Shown here piece after piece: positions 27,910 to 36,606 of a stretch of 37,415 bases of DNA. Position numbers and translations under genes: made by a program. The stretch spans positions 1 through 37,415 of the forward strand of contig JANSLP010000315.1 in assembly GCA_029298735.1 (NCBI GenBank), written 5' to 3'. Numbering within the stretch: the first letter of the stretch is position 1; every line of letters begins with the position of its first letter. The notes under the pieces were generated by a model. It ran no database searches, had not been told where the DNA came from, and saw only the letters and a list, made by a program, of their open reading frames with translations. The stretch is from Ophiostoma sp. CBS 140.51. Taxonomy: Eukaryota; Ascomycota; Sordariomycetes; Ophiostomatales; Ophiostomataceae.

Positions 27910-29781
27910 TCAAAACACCGTCAATGCACTCACATATCCATTGCGCAGAATCTCGAACACCAAACCCGGGAAGCCATACAGAGTCGTCGTCGAGTCTTCT
28001 GTGCCCTTGACACCACGCAACGTGCTGCCACCGGGGTCTCCTCCTCCTCCGCCAGCACCTCCACCTCGGCCACCACGACCTTCCACGACACGCTGGCTCT
28101 CCTCCCAGCCGCCTAGCAACTCAATGCTGCTGCCCGGACTGTCGCCCCAGCCCCGATTGAGCACCATGCCGCGCTGGCGCTGGCGGGCCTCCTCGTCAGA
28201 CGAGTATATGGAGCGCCATGCGGCGTGCAGCTGCTCCTCGATCAGCGAGAAGGGCGTCTCGGCGTTGATAGGAGGTGCGCCACCTGTTGTGTTTGCATAG
28301 GCGATAGACCAGCGGCAGCGGCGATGACGGTTAAATGGGTAAGAACCTGGAACGTTGCCGTGCAGGACGAGTTTGGTGGCCACGAGTCGGTCTGGCGCCT
28401 CTGTCTTGAGAGGTCGCTCGGGTGGCGGTACGCTGCCTTGCGCATCTTGTTCATCACCCGTTCTCCGTGGCGAGGGCCGCGAGGGTGTGGCTGGTGTCGA
28501 GACAAGGACGTCGAACCCCAGATAAAAGTAGTTGAAAAAGCACTCGCTCGACACGTTGCCCGTGACAAACTCTTCCTCAATGGCCTCATCGTCGTCGTCA
28601 TCAGATGACGCTGTCGGAATGGAGGACTGGTCCGTGTCGGTCAGCGGGTCGTCTGGACGCCGGCCGAGTCCGGCATTGTAGCTGTGCGGGTCGCTCGTGC
28701 CGAGGCCGCCAACATTGGTGCTGTTTGTGGGCCTCCGTGAGCGGCTGTTGCTGGCTGTGCGGATTTTGTGTATGTACATGCGCTGGTCGCTCTTGCGATA
28801 GATGGCATCGGGTGGGCCCAGCTCTGCTACGAGCTCTTGCGGGGTGGTCTCGCCCAATGTGATCCAAAAGGAAGAAGAGGCGTCGACTGATGCTGCGTCA
28901 TCTGCAGAAGATGTACGCTGTCCTGGTCCCGACGCTGATGCTGGTGGCAGTTGCTGGCCCTGTGCCCAGCGGCGGAAAAGCTGCAGCTTGCCGCCGCCGT
29001 GGATATTGATAAGAGACACCTCATCAGGCGCGACGTCTTTACCCTTGGCCAAGGGCGCAAACGACTTGACGGCCGGGAGCACCTCTGTCCACAGGTTTTC
29101 GCGCGCCTGGGCCCACGAGTCACCACTGAAGACGGCCATGGAAACAGCAGCCAGGTTGCTGGGCGTTGAAAGCAGCGTCACAACGTCCTTGTCAGGCGAG
29201 TAGGCAGACTTTGCCATGGGGAACGTGAACGCGACGCCAGGGTATGACAGAACATACGTTCCGCCTTCGCTTCCATTTCCCTCGCCGGGCACAAACTCGC
29301 CATCGTAGGTCGGGCCCAGGAAGCGCGAGTAGATGTGCCGAAAGGTTGGGCCACTGGTAGGTGCTGGTGCGTCGGCACTACTGGGCTTGACCAGGTCGCG
29401 GTCCTTATTCTGCTCCCTGAAAAAGATGTGGTTCTTGGTAAAGTCGAGGATCTCGATAAGGCGCAGTCGCTGGTCGGGGCCGTCAAAGCGGAGTCGGAGG
29501 CCGTTGGTTGGCAGGGCAAGGATGATGGGATCGCGCACGGGGTCGGTCGGGGAGTATGTGAGGTCGAGCTTGGGGAAACGCTGGGGCTCTGCTTTGAGCC
29601 GTGTCAAAATGTCGTGCAGGGACGCACCGAGAACTGAGTGGAAGAAAGAGAGGGGTTGTCAGTAATCGGTCAAGGACGGTCAAGGGCCACATCCCATCCT
29701 TATCATCTTTATTGCTGGTTGTAGCTAACCTAGAAAGCCTAGAGCCCGTCCGGGATGGAGCTGTGCCGTAAAGAGAGACAT
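27910..29781 (-). CDS. PHAF1/UPF0183 family protein (C16orf70/MYTHO homolog)
   Basis: Exon 1 is 29730-29781 and exon 2 is 27910-29633, separated by a 96-nt intron (CTAG/GTTAGC...CACTCAG); the product is 591 residues. Splicing creates the family N-terminus: LHPGRALGFLVLGASLHDIL followed by TRLKAEPQRFPKLDLTYSP. Further family-like blocks are ILALPTNGLRLRFDGPDQRL, TFRHIYSRFLGPTYDGEFVP, FWITLGETTPQELVAELGPP, KSDQRMYIHK and NYFYLGFDVLVS; the end, FEILRNGYVSALTVF, looks complete. Two Ser/Asp-rich or Pro-rich inserts (around 320-385 and 405-435) lengthen it beyond the animal protein. The human homolog works with BCAS3 and binds phosphoinositides at the phagophore during autophagy; the fungal role is not established. 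The donor GTTAGC is not the commonest form, but the reading frame and family match support it. Confidence 0.88.
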
Positions 29782-30400
29782 GGTCGGAAGAATGGAAGGG
29801 AGGAGAAAGAGGAGGCGGTTGCTGGAAGAGAAAAGGAATCCGATGAGCTTTGCATACGTCGTTGAGCTCTGGATAACAGATAACTGGTGGTCTGTCTCCA
29901 GGGAACAAAGAGACCAGCCCCTCAAGGTTCTGAAAGAGGAGTCCCGTTATCGTGATGCCTGATGATTGGCTGATAAGAGGTAGTTGAGAGCCGGTGTATG
30001 TTGACAGGGGAGTGGTGAACAAACCGAGAAAAGGGGACGAGGGGAAAGGGAAAAAGAGAAAATATGTCGGTAAAATGGAAAAGAAGAGTGAGGAAGGAGC
30101 TCGAGAAATCCGTTCGTCAGGGTTGTCAGGTGCAAGTCACTGCCCACGAGGCATTGTGACTTGTTCCTGGTCCTCCTGCCCGCCCTGGGGTGCCTACTGT
30201 GGAGCGGGGCAGCTCCAAGGCGAGACGTCATCTGGCCGGATCTGATCAGGGCCCATATTCCGCGCTAATCCTAAAAAGGACACACGACCAGCGCCAACAT
30301 CCAACGGCCAGCCCAACCAACACCATCAACACGCACCGCGTCGCGTTTCCAAACAGCTCACTTTTTGTCCCATGGCGAACTCGACACGACAACCAACGAT
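29782..30400. promoter_or_regulatory. Divergent upstream region of the PHAF1-like gene
   Basis: About 620 nt. Purine-rich on the + strand from 29780 to 30100, so the PHAF1-like transcript would have a pyrimidine-rich leader. A 12-codon uORF (ATG at 30372, stop ending at 30410) overlaps the ATG of the small ORF at 30401. No other feature is visible. Confidence 0.4.
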
Positions 30401-30775
30401 ATGGAAATAACGACGGCAGAACTTGCCGAAAGCCTCCGGATGCCGCCCTCGAGATCAACATTACGACGCATCCTGGGCGCGAACAAGAACGCCCAGATCG
30501 GCGGCATTACCACAGCCAATGCCGCAAACCGGAGGAAAAGCACGAGCAGCATTTTCAGCACAGTCAGCGCGGTCGAAAACACAAGTCCGGCTATCAGTGG
30601 CATCGCGAGTGGCATGGCGACTAGTATCTCTACGCCAATCTTGATCGTCGATGATGCGGTGTGGATTTTCTATATGGGTTGTGCTATGCTTCTGTTCTAC
30701 ATTTTTGGCACTACTGCTGTAAGCCATCGAAGCTTTCCTGAATTCTTGCAGGCGCGAGAGTTTTGGTTCATATGA
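30401..30775 (+). CDS. Possible small single-pass membrane protein (124 residues)
   Basis: The first in-frame ATG (CGATATGGAA) opens 124 codons. The N-terminal two thirds are hydrophilic (MEITTAELAESLRMPPSRST, then Lys/Arg/Ser-rich) with a composition reasonable for a coding exon. A hydrophobic stretch (VWIFYMGCAMLLFYIFGTTA) near residues 87-106 could span a membrane. I do not recognise it. A GTAAGC at about 30719, right after the hydrophobic part, could be a splice donor, in which case the last 20 or so residues are not real. The antisense frame is also open, so this is only a candidate. It converges with the Q/A/R-rich gene. Confidence 0.35.
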   Translation: MEITTAELAESLRMPPSRSTLRRILGANKNAQIGGITTANAANRRKSTSSIFSTVSAVENTSPAISGIASGMATSISTPILIVDDAVWIFYMGCAMLLFYIFGTTAVSHRSFPEFLQAREFWFI

Positions 30776-30985
30776 TAGTTTATTTGGAATCACTATGCTG
30801 TTTTCTTTCCTTCTTCTTATCCCATTCGGGGTGTTGCATCCTGCGCAATGTCCTCTATTGTATTCTTCCCACTCCTCCTACTCCAGTTCATACTCCCCGT
30901 CTGCTTCGTCATTGTATTCGCCAGCCGAGCCTCGCAAGCTGGGCAGTTTCTGGCTTTCCCGTGAGTGCACGGCCGCCTGAACTTG

Positions 30986-32011
30986 CTAGCGCTCGACCGC
31001 GTACTGCTCCCTCCTGCGTACAGCAGAGCGAGAGTGTTTTGCTCTCGGTCGTCCACGGCCCCGTTTTGGAGTCCTTGGCCGCTGGGCAGACTCGGAAGGC
31101 ATACTGGTCTGGGTAGCCGCGCCAAATTCGACATATCGGACGGGCTTGGCCGGTTGAGGGCTGGATCCAATCGAATTCGAATTTCGGTGGCTGCTCTCCG
31201 TACCTCCGCTGCTAAGTAGCCGGTTCGAGGACAACCTGGGCGAGGACCGGACTTGGAACCATGCTTGGGAATGTGCCTGGGCCGAAGCCTGCCCATGGGC
31301 TCGAGCTCGAGCTCGAGCTTGCGATTGGGCCCGGGCATGAGCCTGAGCCTGCGCCAGGGCCTGTGACTGCTGCTGTAGCTGGGCCAGGCGAAGCCGATTG
31401 GGTGGCTCTGGCGACCGCCGCTGTGACTCGCCCATACCCTGGCTGCCCGATTCACACGCTCGCTGGTGGTGGCCTATCTGGCCCAGCTCAATCTCAAAAT
31501 GGGATGTGCCCGAATGGCCAGTCCAGTGGCCCAGGTCGACCCAGCTATGCTCAAAGCCGATGGCCACGAGATATTCCTCGGCCATCTTCAGATTCTGGAC
31601 CGTAATGTAGTCCGTCAGGAGGTCCAGTCGAGGCACACCGGGAACGATCGGATCCCGCTCCTGCCCATCCGCTTGGCCTTGGGCCTGAGCACGTGCGTGA
31701 GATGGGGCTGGCTTGTCGAGCGATGTGTAGGGCCAGTTGCCAAACAATTCGCGGTCGCGGGCCTCTATCCTGGCGCGGATAGCTTTGTCAAAGTGTTTTT
31801 GTTTTGCCAGCTCCCCTTTGTAGAGGTCGCGGAAAGCACGCTCTTGGTCCGCGGTGAGACGCAGGAGCTGGATGGTTTCGTGGTAGCTGTACCACGAGGT
31901 GAGCTCCTTGACGAGAATAAGCTTCATGGCGTCAGGCAGCCCGTCCCAACGTGAGGGCGGTGGCGGTGGCGGCGGGAAGAGTTGCGACACAGGATATCCA
32001 GAGCCGGGCAT
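30986..32011 (-). CDS. Unrecognised protein with Gln/Ala/Arg-rich repeats and AT-hook-like tail
   Basis: 341 residues from the first ATG. A Pro run near residues 13-19 is followed by an ordered helical part (RWDGLPDAMKLILVKELTSW at about 21-40, then TIQLLRLTADQERAFRDLYK). A middle block, LLTDYITVQNLKMAEEYLVA near 130-150, also looks folded. Residues about 210-255 are built of short Gln-Ala/Arg-Ala repeats (AQAQAHARAQSQARARARA), encoded by a repetitive ctcgag-rich DNA stretch. The C-terminus carries KRGRGRPRAK, similar to an AT-hook core (GRP flanked by basic residues), which would suit a nuclear protein. I know no family for it. The helical N-terminal part makes it more than a chance frame. 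Confidence 0.65.
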   Translation of the reverse strand: MPGSGYPVSQLFPPPPPPPSRWDGLPDAMKLILVKELTSWYSYHETIQLLRLTADQERAFRDLYKGELAKQKHFDKAIRARIEARDRELFGNWPYTSLDKPAPSHARAQAQGQADGQERDPIVPGVPRLDLLTDYITVQNLKMAEEYLVAIGFEHSWVDLGHWTGHSGTSHFEIELGQIGHHQRACESGSQGMGESQRRSPEPPNRLRLAQLQQQSQALAQAQAHARAQSQARARARAHGQASAQAHSQAWFQVRSSPRLSSNRLLSSGGTESSHRNSNSIGSSPQPAKPVRYVEFGAATQTSMPSESAQRPRTPKRGRGRPRAKHSRSAVRRREQYAVER

Positions 32012-33483
32012 ATTGGATGGTCGCAGGTGAATCTTGTGTCTTCTGCACCTTGCTGTAGTTGATGTGATTGTTGCCCGTGAGGGTTGGTTGCTTGTTGTTC
32101 TTCTTAATCTCCTTTGGCTTATTCTCTTCTCGTACTTCCTAGCATTCCCTTCACCCAGATGGTGTCTTAAGTGTAGCGGCTGACCTGTCTCTGGCGATCG
32201 TTGTTGCTTTCGAAGCTGAAGTGAAGAGTTGGTGTCTTCAAGACGTGAGTCAGGATCTCGAGAGTGTCGCCTTCAGTGAGCAGTGCGGTTCCAAGCGGTC
32301 CCAAGAGCTCGGTCAGGATGGCCTCAAGTGAATGCTTTAAGTGAATACCGTTACTGGTGCATCGCCAGTTTTGTTTCGTGTGAGAGTGCGAGGAATAAGT
32401 GCAAAATGTTCTTCGAGCCAGTCCGAGGGGGATGTACGGTAGAAATGAGACAAATGTAGATTGGGATGCAGTTTTTCGTGTACATTTCGGTTGCGCAGAG
32501 GAGAAAGGCGATGGATTGGTAGTGAATGTCGCCATAAGTATTGTGTGCAGGTGCAGATGTTGCATGGACCGACCTGCTCTTCATAGTCGCTTGCATTCTG
32601 TTCATTGTGGGCTTCAAATACTTTTCCAGTAGGGTGCCCATGGTCGTCGAGCGAGGTGAATGCATGCTTACAATCTGGAGAGACAGTGACAAGGTGTGTT
32701 GGATGTAAACCAAGACTGACGGGATGCTCATATCAAAGTGAGAAAAGATTGAGAGTGCCAACGAAAGAACTGGGAAACATTGGCGATAATATGCAGGTTG
32801 TCGACGATGGGAAATATCCCAAATAAAAGATTTCTTTACCCCATGACAAATCTGCCACTAAAGCATAAGAAAAAAAAAGAACATTCAAGAGTAAAATAAA
32901 ACAACGTCGGAAGAGAGATATTCTTACAAGTGAGAGACAACGCCTTGAGGTAGAAGGCAGGTGTGGATTGCTCTTGCCTACTCCCGGTGACTCTTACTAT
33001 GTGGGAGGAGCGATACCAGTCAAGAGAGGCCGTGACTTCCTCTATCCAGAGATGCATATATAGTTCCACCTCACATAATAACGAAGTCATATATATAGCC
33101 AGTAGGCTTTATTGATGGCGAGTGCGATTGACGACATATATCATGAGGGACGGTCAATGACAATATATATGGATACAGTGTACGAAATAATTCATATTCT
33201 TTTTCAAATATTTACTTTCATCGTTTACCATAACGCCTAGCTAAAGATCTACTCAGATAATCAACAAAAACAGTCACAAAAAAACAGTCACAAAAAAACA
33301 GTCACGAAATCGAAAGAGACGGTGACTAACGATAAGCAGAAAAGGAAAGAAGGGAGAAAGAAGAAAGAAGGGGCGGAAGCAGGCAAACAGCGTCCCAGTC
33401 GATACTATGCGCCCACTCGTCAATCATCATTCGTAGCTGTAAAACAAATAATTGAGTCCCGCCTTAACCATGCTCCGTCTTGC
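32012..33483. other. Intergenic region with a small spliced candidate and a 14-bp repeat
   Basis: Apart from the small candidate gene at 32167-32641, this 1.47 kb holds AT-rich DNA. A 14-base period repeat (cagtcac followed by seven A) lies at 33271-33305, in three copies. 33060-33240 is rich in tatata. 33340-33380 is a purine tract on the + strand, after the stop of the phosphatase-like gene. Nothing else is supported. Confidence 0.4.
32167..32641 (-). CDS. Putative small spliced gene (84 residues)
   Basis: Exon 1 is 32574-32641 and exon 2 is 32167-32353, joined across a 220-nt intron (AGCAG/GTCGGT...CACCAG/T) that keeps the frame; the product is 84 residues. Both exons look more protein-like than their surroundings: MGTLLEKYLKPTMNRMQATM in exon 1, and the amphipathic leucine-rich HSLEAILTELLGPLGTALLT with DTLEILTHVLKTPTLHFSFE in exon 2. 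An ATG eight codons upstream (32665) is also in frame. The intron is longer than others in this window and the donor is not ideal. A further splice after RQRQ (CAG/GTCAGC) could add more sequence and run over the start of the neighbouring 341-residue gene. No family is recognised; treat as a hypothesis. Confidence 0.3.
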
Positions 33484-34779
33484 TCAATCCATTCCTGTGT
33501 CGGTGAATGGCACAAAATGTGCCCGATCCTCGTACCGTGCCCTGTCGAGATTCGGCCGTCCAGGTTCAGCAGAAGGTTCACGCGACGGTGCATGGAGGCT
33601 CGCGCCTTCAATGCGATCGTCCTCATCATCCATGGTCTCTTCCACACCTCTCTTTGCCGGCCGGCTGCGGCTGCGCTCGTCTCGTGGGGAAGGAACAGCG
33701 AGGAGGCTTGAGCGTGCGTTCATTTGTGCCCGTGACTGACGGCTGTCGTTGCCGCCAAAACCGACGCTGGCATCCTCAACGCTCTTTTGTATATCAGGGG
33801 TGTCATCGTCATGCATTTGGTCGTCATCGCGCTCGCCGCGGCCGTCGAAGGTGTCCATGCTGTCCGTCATGGCCTGCTCGGCAACATCGCTGCGCGCATG
33901 AAGCAAATCCCCAAAGGACAGAAGCATATGCTTAGCTTCTTCGTCGAGGCTCATACAAAACCGTCTCTTATTCAGAAAGCGGAGAGTGTCCACGAGTTCC
34001 AAGCCGTACATCGACATCAGGTATGCTGCCACCACCGGTGGCGCTCGCACGTTGCCCGTCTCGCAAAACACCAACACTTTGCCCGTCGAGATGCCATCGC
34101 TATCTGTCGGCACGTCGTGGAGCATGTGCTGGTTGATGCTCTGTACCGACGCAGGAAGCGCGCGCAGCAAATCGCCCCATCCAGCCACGTCGATACATTC
34201 GGACACGATGCCCAGTTTTTTGGCCACGTGTTCGACGACAAGCAGCCTTGCATCGGCCAGCCGACTCTCGCGAACCGCCACCACTTTGGTGATGCCTGTG
34301 CGCTGCAAAAATGCTGTGTCGCGCGCCGCATTGGCCGGGCCTAGGTATAGAAAGGGGAGCACCTGTTGTGCCTCGCGGCGCATCTCATACGTCCATAAGT
34401 CGACGATGCCCTTGGACTCCGTATGTTCGCATCCACCAGTAATCTGGAGCATCTCCGCGCTCGACAGGCCCAGAACGGCTGCATTGCGCATAGTGGGCCT
34501 GATCGCCCAGATCGAGAGAGTTTCATGTCGTTCTGTTCTTGATGATGACGAGAAAGTTGCTGGTGTACTGGACGGCGCAGTCGGCCACTCTTGCCTCCTG
34601 TGGTTGTCAGAGCCTTGCACGCTTCTGTCTGCTCTCATGTTGTAGATTGACGAGAGAGGGACAGAGATATGCGGAAGCATCGGCGACGCTCCTTGGTATG
34701 GCGCATTGGCAACAACACCCGGTGGCAACCTCATTCCCGCATCCGCTGGGGGGTTCAGCAGGCTTTGGTCCAGATCCAT
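33484..34779 (-). CDS. Dual-specificity-phosphatase-like protein with altered P-loop (STYX-like)
   Basis: 431 residues from the first in-frame ATG at 34779; the frame is open 32 codons further but only from TTG. After a disordered N-terminus, a DSP fold begins near residue 140: QVLPFLYLGPANAARDTAFL, then GITKVVAVRE. The signature loop is VFCETGNVRAPPVVAAYLMS: Cys239 and Arg245 of the CX5R motif are kept, as is Gly242. The His normally before Cys is Phe and the Ser/Thr after Arg is Ala. These changes are expected to weaken catalysis, so it may be a slow enzyme or a phosphopeptide-binding scaffold. LRFLNKRRFCMSLDEEAKHM follows, as in fungal relatives. The C-terminal third is acidic then Ser/Arg-rich and probably disordered. 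Regulatory role, substrate and location are unknown. Confidence 0.8.
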   Translation of the reverse strand: MDLDQSLLNPPADAGMRLPPGVVANAPYQGASPMLPHISVPLSSIYNMRADRSVQGSDNHRRQEWPTAPSSTPATFSSSSRTERHETLSIWAIRPTMRNAAVLGLSSAEMLQITGGCEHTESKGIVDLWTYEMRREAQQVLPFLYLGPANAARDTAFLQRTGITKVVAVRESRLADARLLVVEHVAKKLGIVSECIDVAGWGDLLRALPASVQSINQHMLHDVPTDSDGISTGKVLVFCETGNVRAPPVVAAYLMSMYGLELVDTLRFLNKRRFCMSLDEEAKHMLLSFGDLLHARSDVAEQAMTDSMDTFDGRGERDDDQMHDDDTPDIQKSVEDASVGFGGNDSRQSRAQMNARSSLLAVPSPRDERSRSRPAKRGVEETMDDEDDRIEGASLHAPSREPSAEPGRPNLDRARYEDRAHFVPFTDTGMD

Positions 34780-35578
34780 GATCACGGTATGCCACGAGAG
34801 GCAGTCGTCGGCTCGGGTGGTGTTCGTTAATAATTTTAGACAACTCCGGAATACGTCTTCAATGTTTGTTGGCAATATACGACGATGTGATGGCTAGTGG
34901 AGAATAGGGCGAGCGGAGCGCCAATAAGACAAACGATAAAATGTGAACGGCAAACAGGAAGCAGCAGACAGCAATGGAAGGGGCGAGAAGTATCAAATAA
35001 AAAAGAGGCGCTTGAAGAAAACGGGACCCTAGCACCCTGGGTGAAAATTGACGGCGAGTTGAGACAAAACGTGGGAGTCGTTGCAATCCGAAGCGAGAGG
35101 GCCCGCCAAACACAATTTGGGAAGCGACGTCGTTTGTCGTTCAATCACCAAATAAGCCGGCTAGCGACAGGTGAATTAATCTGCAGCGTTGCCGGGTTGT
35201 CCTATGTCGTAAAGTGAACCACGTTTGATCTTGAAGAGGCAATTGGCAATCGATGGGCTATGAAAAAGATTGAGCGGGCATGTTTGCCTTTTCCCAGTTT
35301 GGATTTGAGACGATTGCGATTGTAGGAAGGCGCGAGTCAGATTGAGTGAAGTGCTAGTTCACGCTACCAAGTTGCAATGTCACGTGATATGAACCTCACT
35401 CTGACACCTAGATATTATATTTTCCTTAACAACAAGAAAGTTAAAGAGGAAGAGCCCGAAAAACTATTGAATAAAAAAAACAATAATTCTGGGCTGTTAC
35501 TCATATAAGGTAGTCCTAGGCCACACGAGAAGACATAAGGGGAAAAGGAGTAAAGGCTCGAAAAGAGGCCTAGAAGTT
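34780..35578 (-). promoter_or_regulatory. Upstream region of the phosphatase-like gene with TCACGTGA
   Basis: About 0.8 kb leading into the AT-rich repeat zone. A perfect TCACGTGA palindrome lies at 35380-35387, identical to the one upstream of SAM37. The composition becomes clearly AT-richer beyond about 35390. No ORF is supported. Confidence 0.4.
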
Positions 35579-35757
35579 TATTCGTTTTTTTCTGTATTTA
35601 TTATTTCTAAAAGTACTTCTTTATTTATTTATTATTTATTTATCTCTTTATTTACATATTATTGTATTTTAAACATTTCCCCTCTCTCTCGATAAATAAA
35701 ACCTTGTCGTATATAAAGAAGTACTTTTAGAAATAATCAATGAAGAAAAAAACAAAT
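35579..35757. repeat. Imperfect inverted repeat, arms about 45 bp
   Basis: The left arm (35579-35625) and the right arm (35711-35757) are reverse complements over roughly 45 bases with few mismatches. The core ttatttctaaaagtacttct at 35601-35620 pairs with its complement at 35715-35734. The spacer of about 85 nt is AT-rich. It could be a MITE-like insertion or the decayed end of the neighbouring LTR-like copy. No coding content. Confidence 0.7.
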
Positions 35758-35764
35758 TACATAC

Positions 35765-35899
35765 AAACCTACTACCTCACACGTGTTAATTATTGTTCAG
35801 CCGTTACACGTTATTACTATTTTACAAGAATAAGAACCCCTCCCCTAGACTTAATCACCTAGTAGAGACTCTTACGTTTTAAGAGGTACCTTTATAACA
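35765..35899 (-). repeat. LTR-like repeat copy A (5' part, degenerate)
   Basis: Read on the minus strand from 35899, the copy starts TGTTATAAAGG and shares CTAGGTGA, AAGTCTAGGGGAGGGG, GTAACGG and GAACAATAATTAACACGTG with copies B and C, in the same order and spacing. Homology fades near 35765. It lies in inverted orientation to copy B, about 185 nt away. Confidence 0.7.
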
Positions 35900-35965
35900 A
35901 TTTTATATTTTTATTTAACACGTAAAAGAGGTAATAGGTTTACATGTAATGATATATTACGGACG

Positions 35966-36084
35966 TGGCCCCCACGGGCCTCACAATAAGACCAGGATAA
36001 TATAGCCGACCCTTAAACGGGAACGGAGGATAAATAATACGACTAACGCACGACGGGCGGTGTAGGTTTGGCAAGAAGCTAATT
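35966..36084 (+). mobile_element. Short internal segment 1 of a TRIM-like element
   Basis: This 119-nt non-coding segment begins TGGCCCCCACGG and ends GCTAATT directly before the TGTTA start of LTR-like copy B. It matches the 121-nt segment at 36478-36598 on the opposite strand along its length, with many substitutions. A segment starting with TGG right after an LTR-like end is what a tRNA-primed primer binding site looks like; here that is inference. It has no ORF. Confidence 0.6.
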
Positions 36085-36400
36085 TGTTATAAAGACACTT
36101 TCCCAAGGGGTAAGAGACTCTGCTAGGTGATCAAGTCTAGGGGAGGGGTTCTTGCTCTGGTAAAATAGTGATAAGGCGTAACGGTCGAACAATAATCAAC
36201 ACGTATAAAGGGGTTCTTCGTATACAATGATGGCACAGGAATACAAGTTCATGTAGGTTTATATTTCAGATAATCGGTAGCGACTGAGTCTTTTATCTAT
36301 CTAGCTGGGAGGAAGCCTTAGTCTTATATATCTATCGTAGTTTATTCTTATTTCATGCGTCTATTTTATCATACAAGGATAAAATAAACCCTTATTTCAT
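36085..36400 (+). repeat. LTR-like repeat copy B
   Basis: Starts TGTTATAAAGACACTTTC and aligns with copy C over about 270 bases. Shared blocks in order are CTCTGCTAGGTGA, AAGTCTAGGGGAGGG, GTAACGGT, GAACAATAAT, CGGTAGCGACTGAGTCTT and TGGGAGGAAGCC. Its right end is unclear because similarity to copy C fades after about 36360. Copies B and C face each other, so 36085-37016 could form a large stem. Confidence 0.75.
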
Positions 36401-36477
36401 TCCTATTTCATATATTTGTTTTATCCCTGTATGAAATAGCATTCTTCCCTCTGATTGGTCCGTTTCCATTCTTCTTT

Positions 36478-36598
36478 AATTAGCTCCCTGCGCCACTTGT
36501 CCCTCAGCTACCTTTATGCTTTCTCGCGTCTTTTTTCTTCCCGTCCCGTTGAGGGGTCGGTTCGTTGTCCTGGCCTGTTGGTGAGGCCGTGGGGGCCA
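36478..36598 (-). mobile_element. Short internal segment 2 of a TRIM-like element
   Basis: On the minus strand it starts TGGCCCCCACGG at 36598, just after the end of LTR-like copy C, and ends AGCTAATT at 36478. It is the inverted partner of segment 1. It is more GC-rich than its surroundings and keeps CAACGGGACGG where segment 1 has AAACGGGAACGG. Unlike segment 1 it is not followed by a TGTTA start, so the far LTR is missing or displaced. Confidence 0.6.
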
Positions 36599-36606
36599 TA
36601 TTCGTA

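Noticed and set aside
34780..34875. 32-codon upstream extension of the phosphatase-like protein
   Set aside because: It begins at TTG; the first ATG at 34779 is preferred. A spliced upstream exon cannot be excluded.
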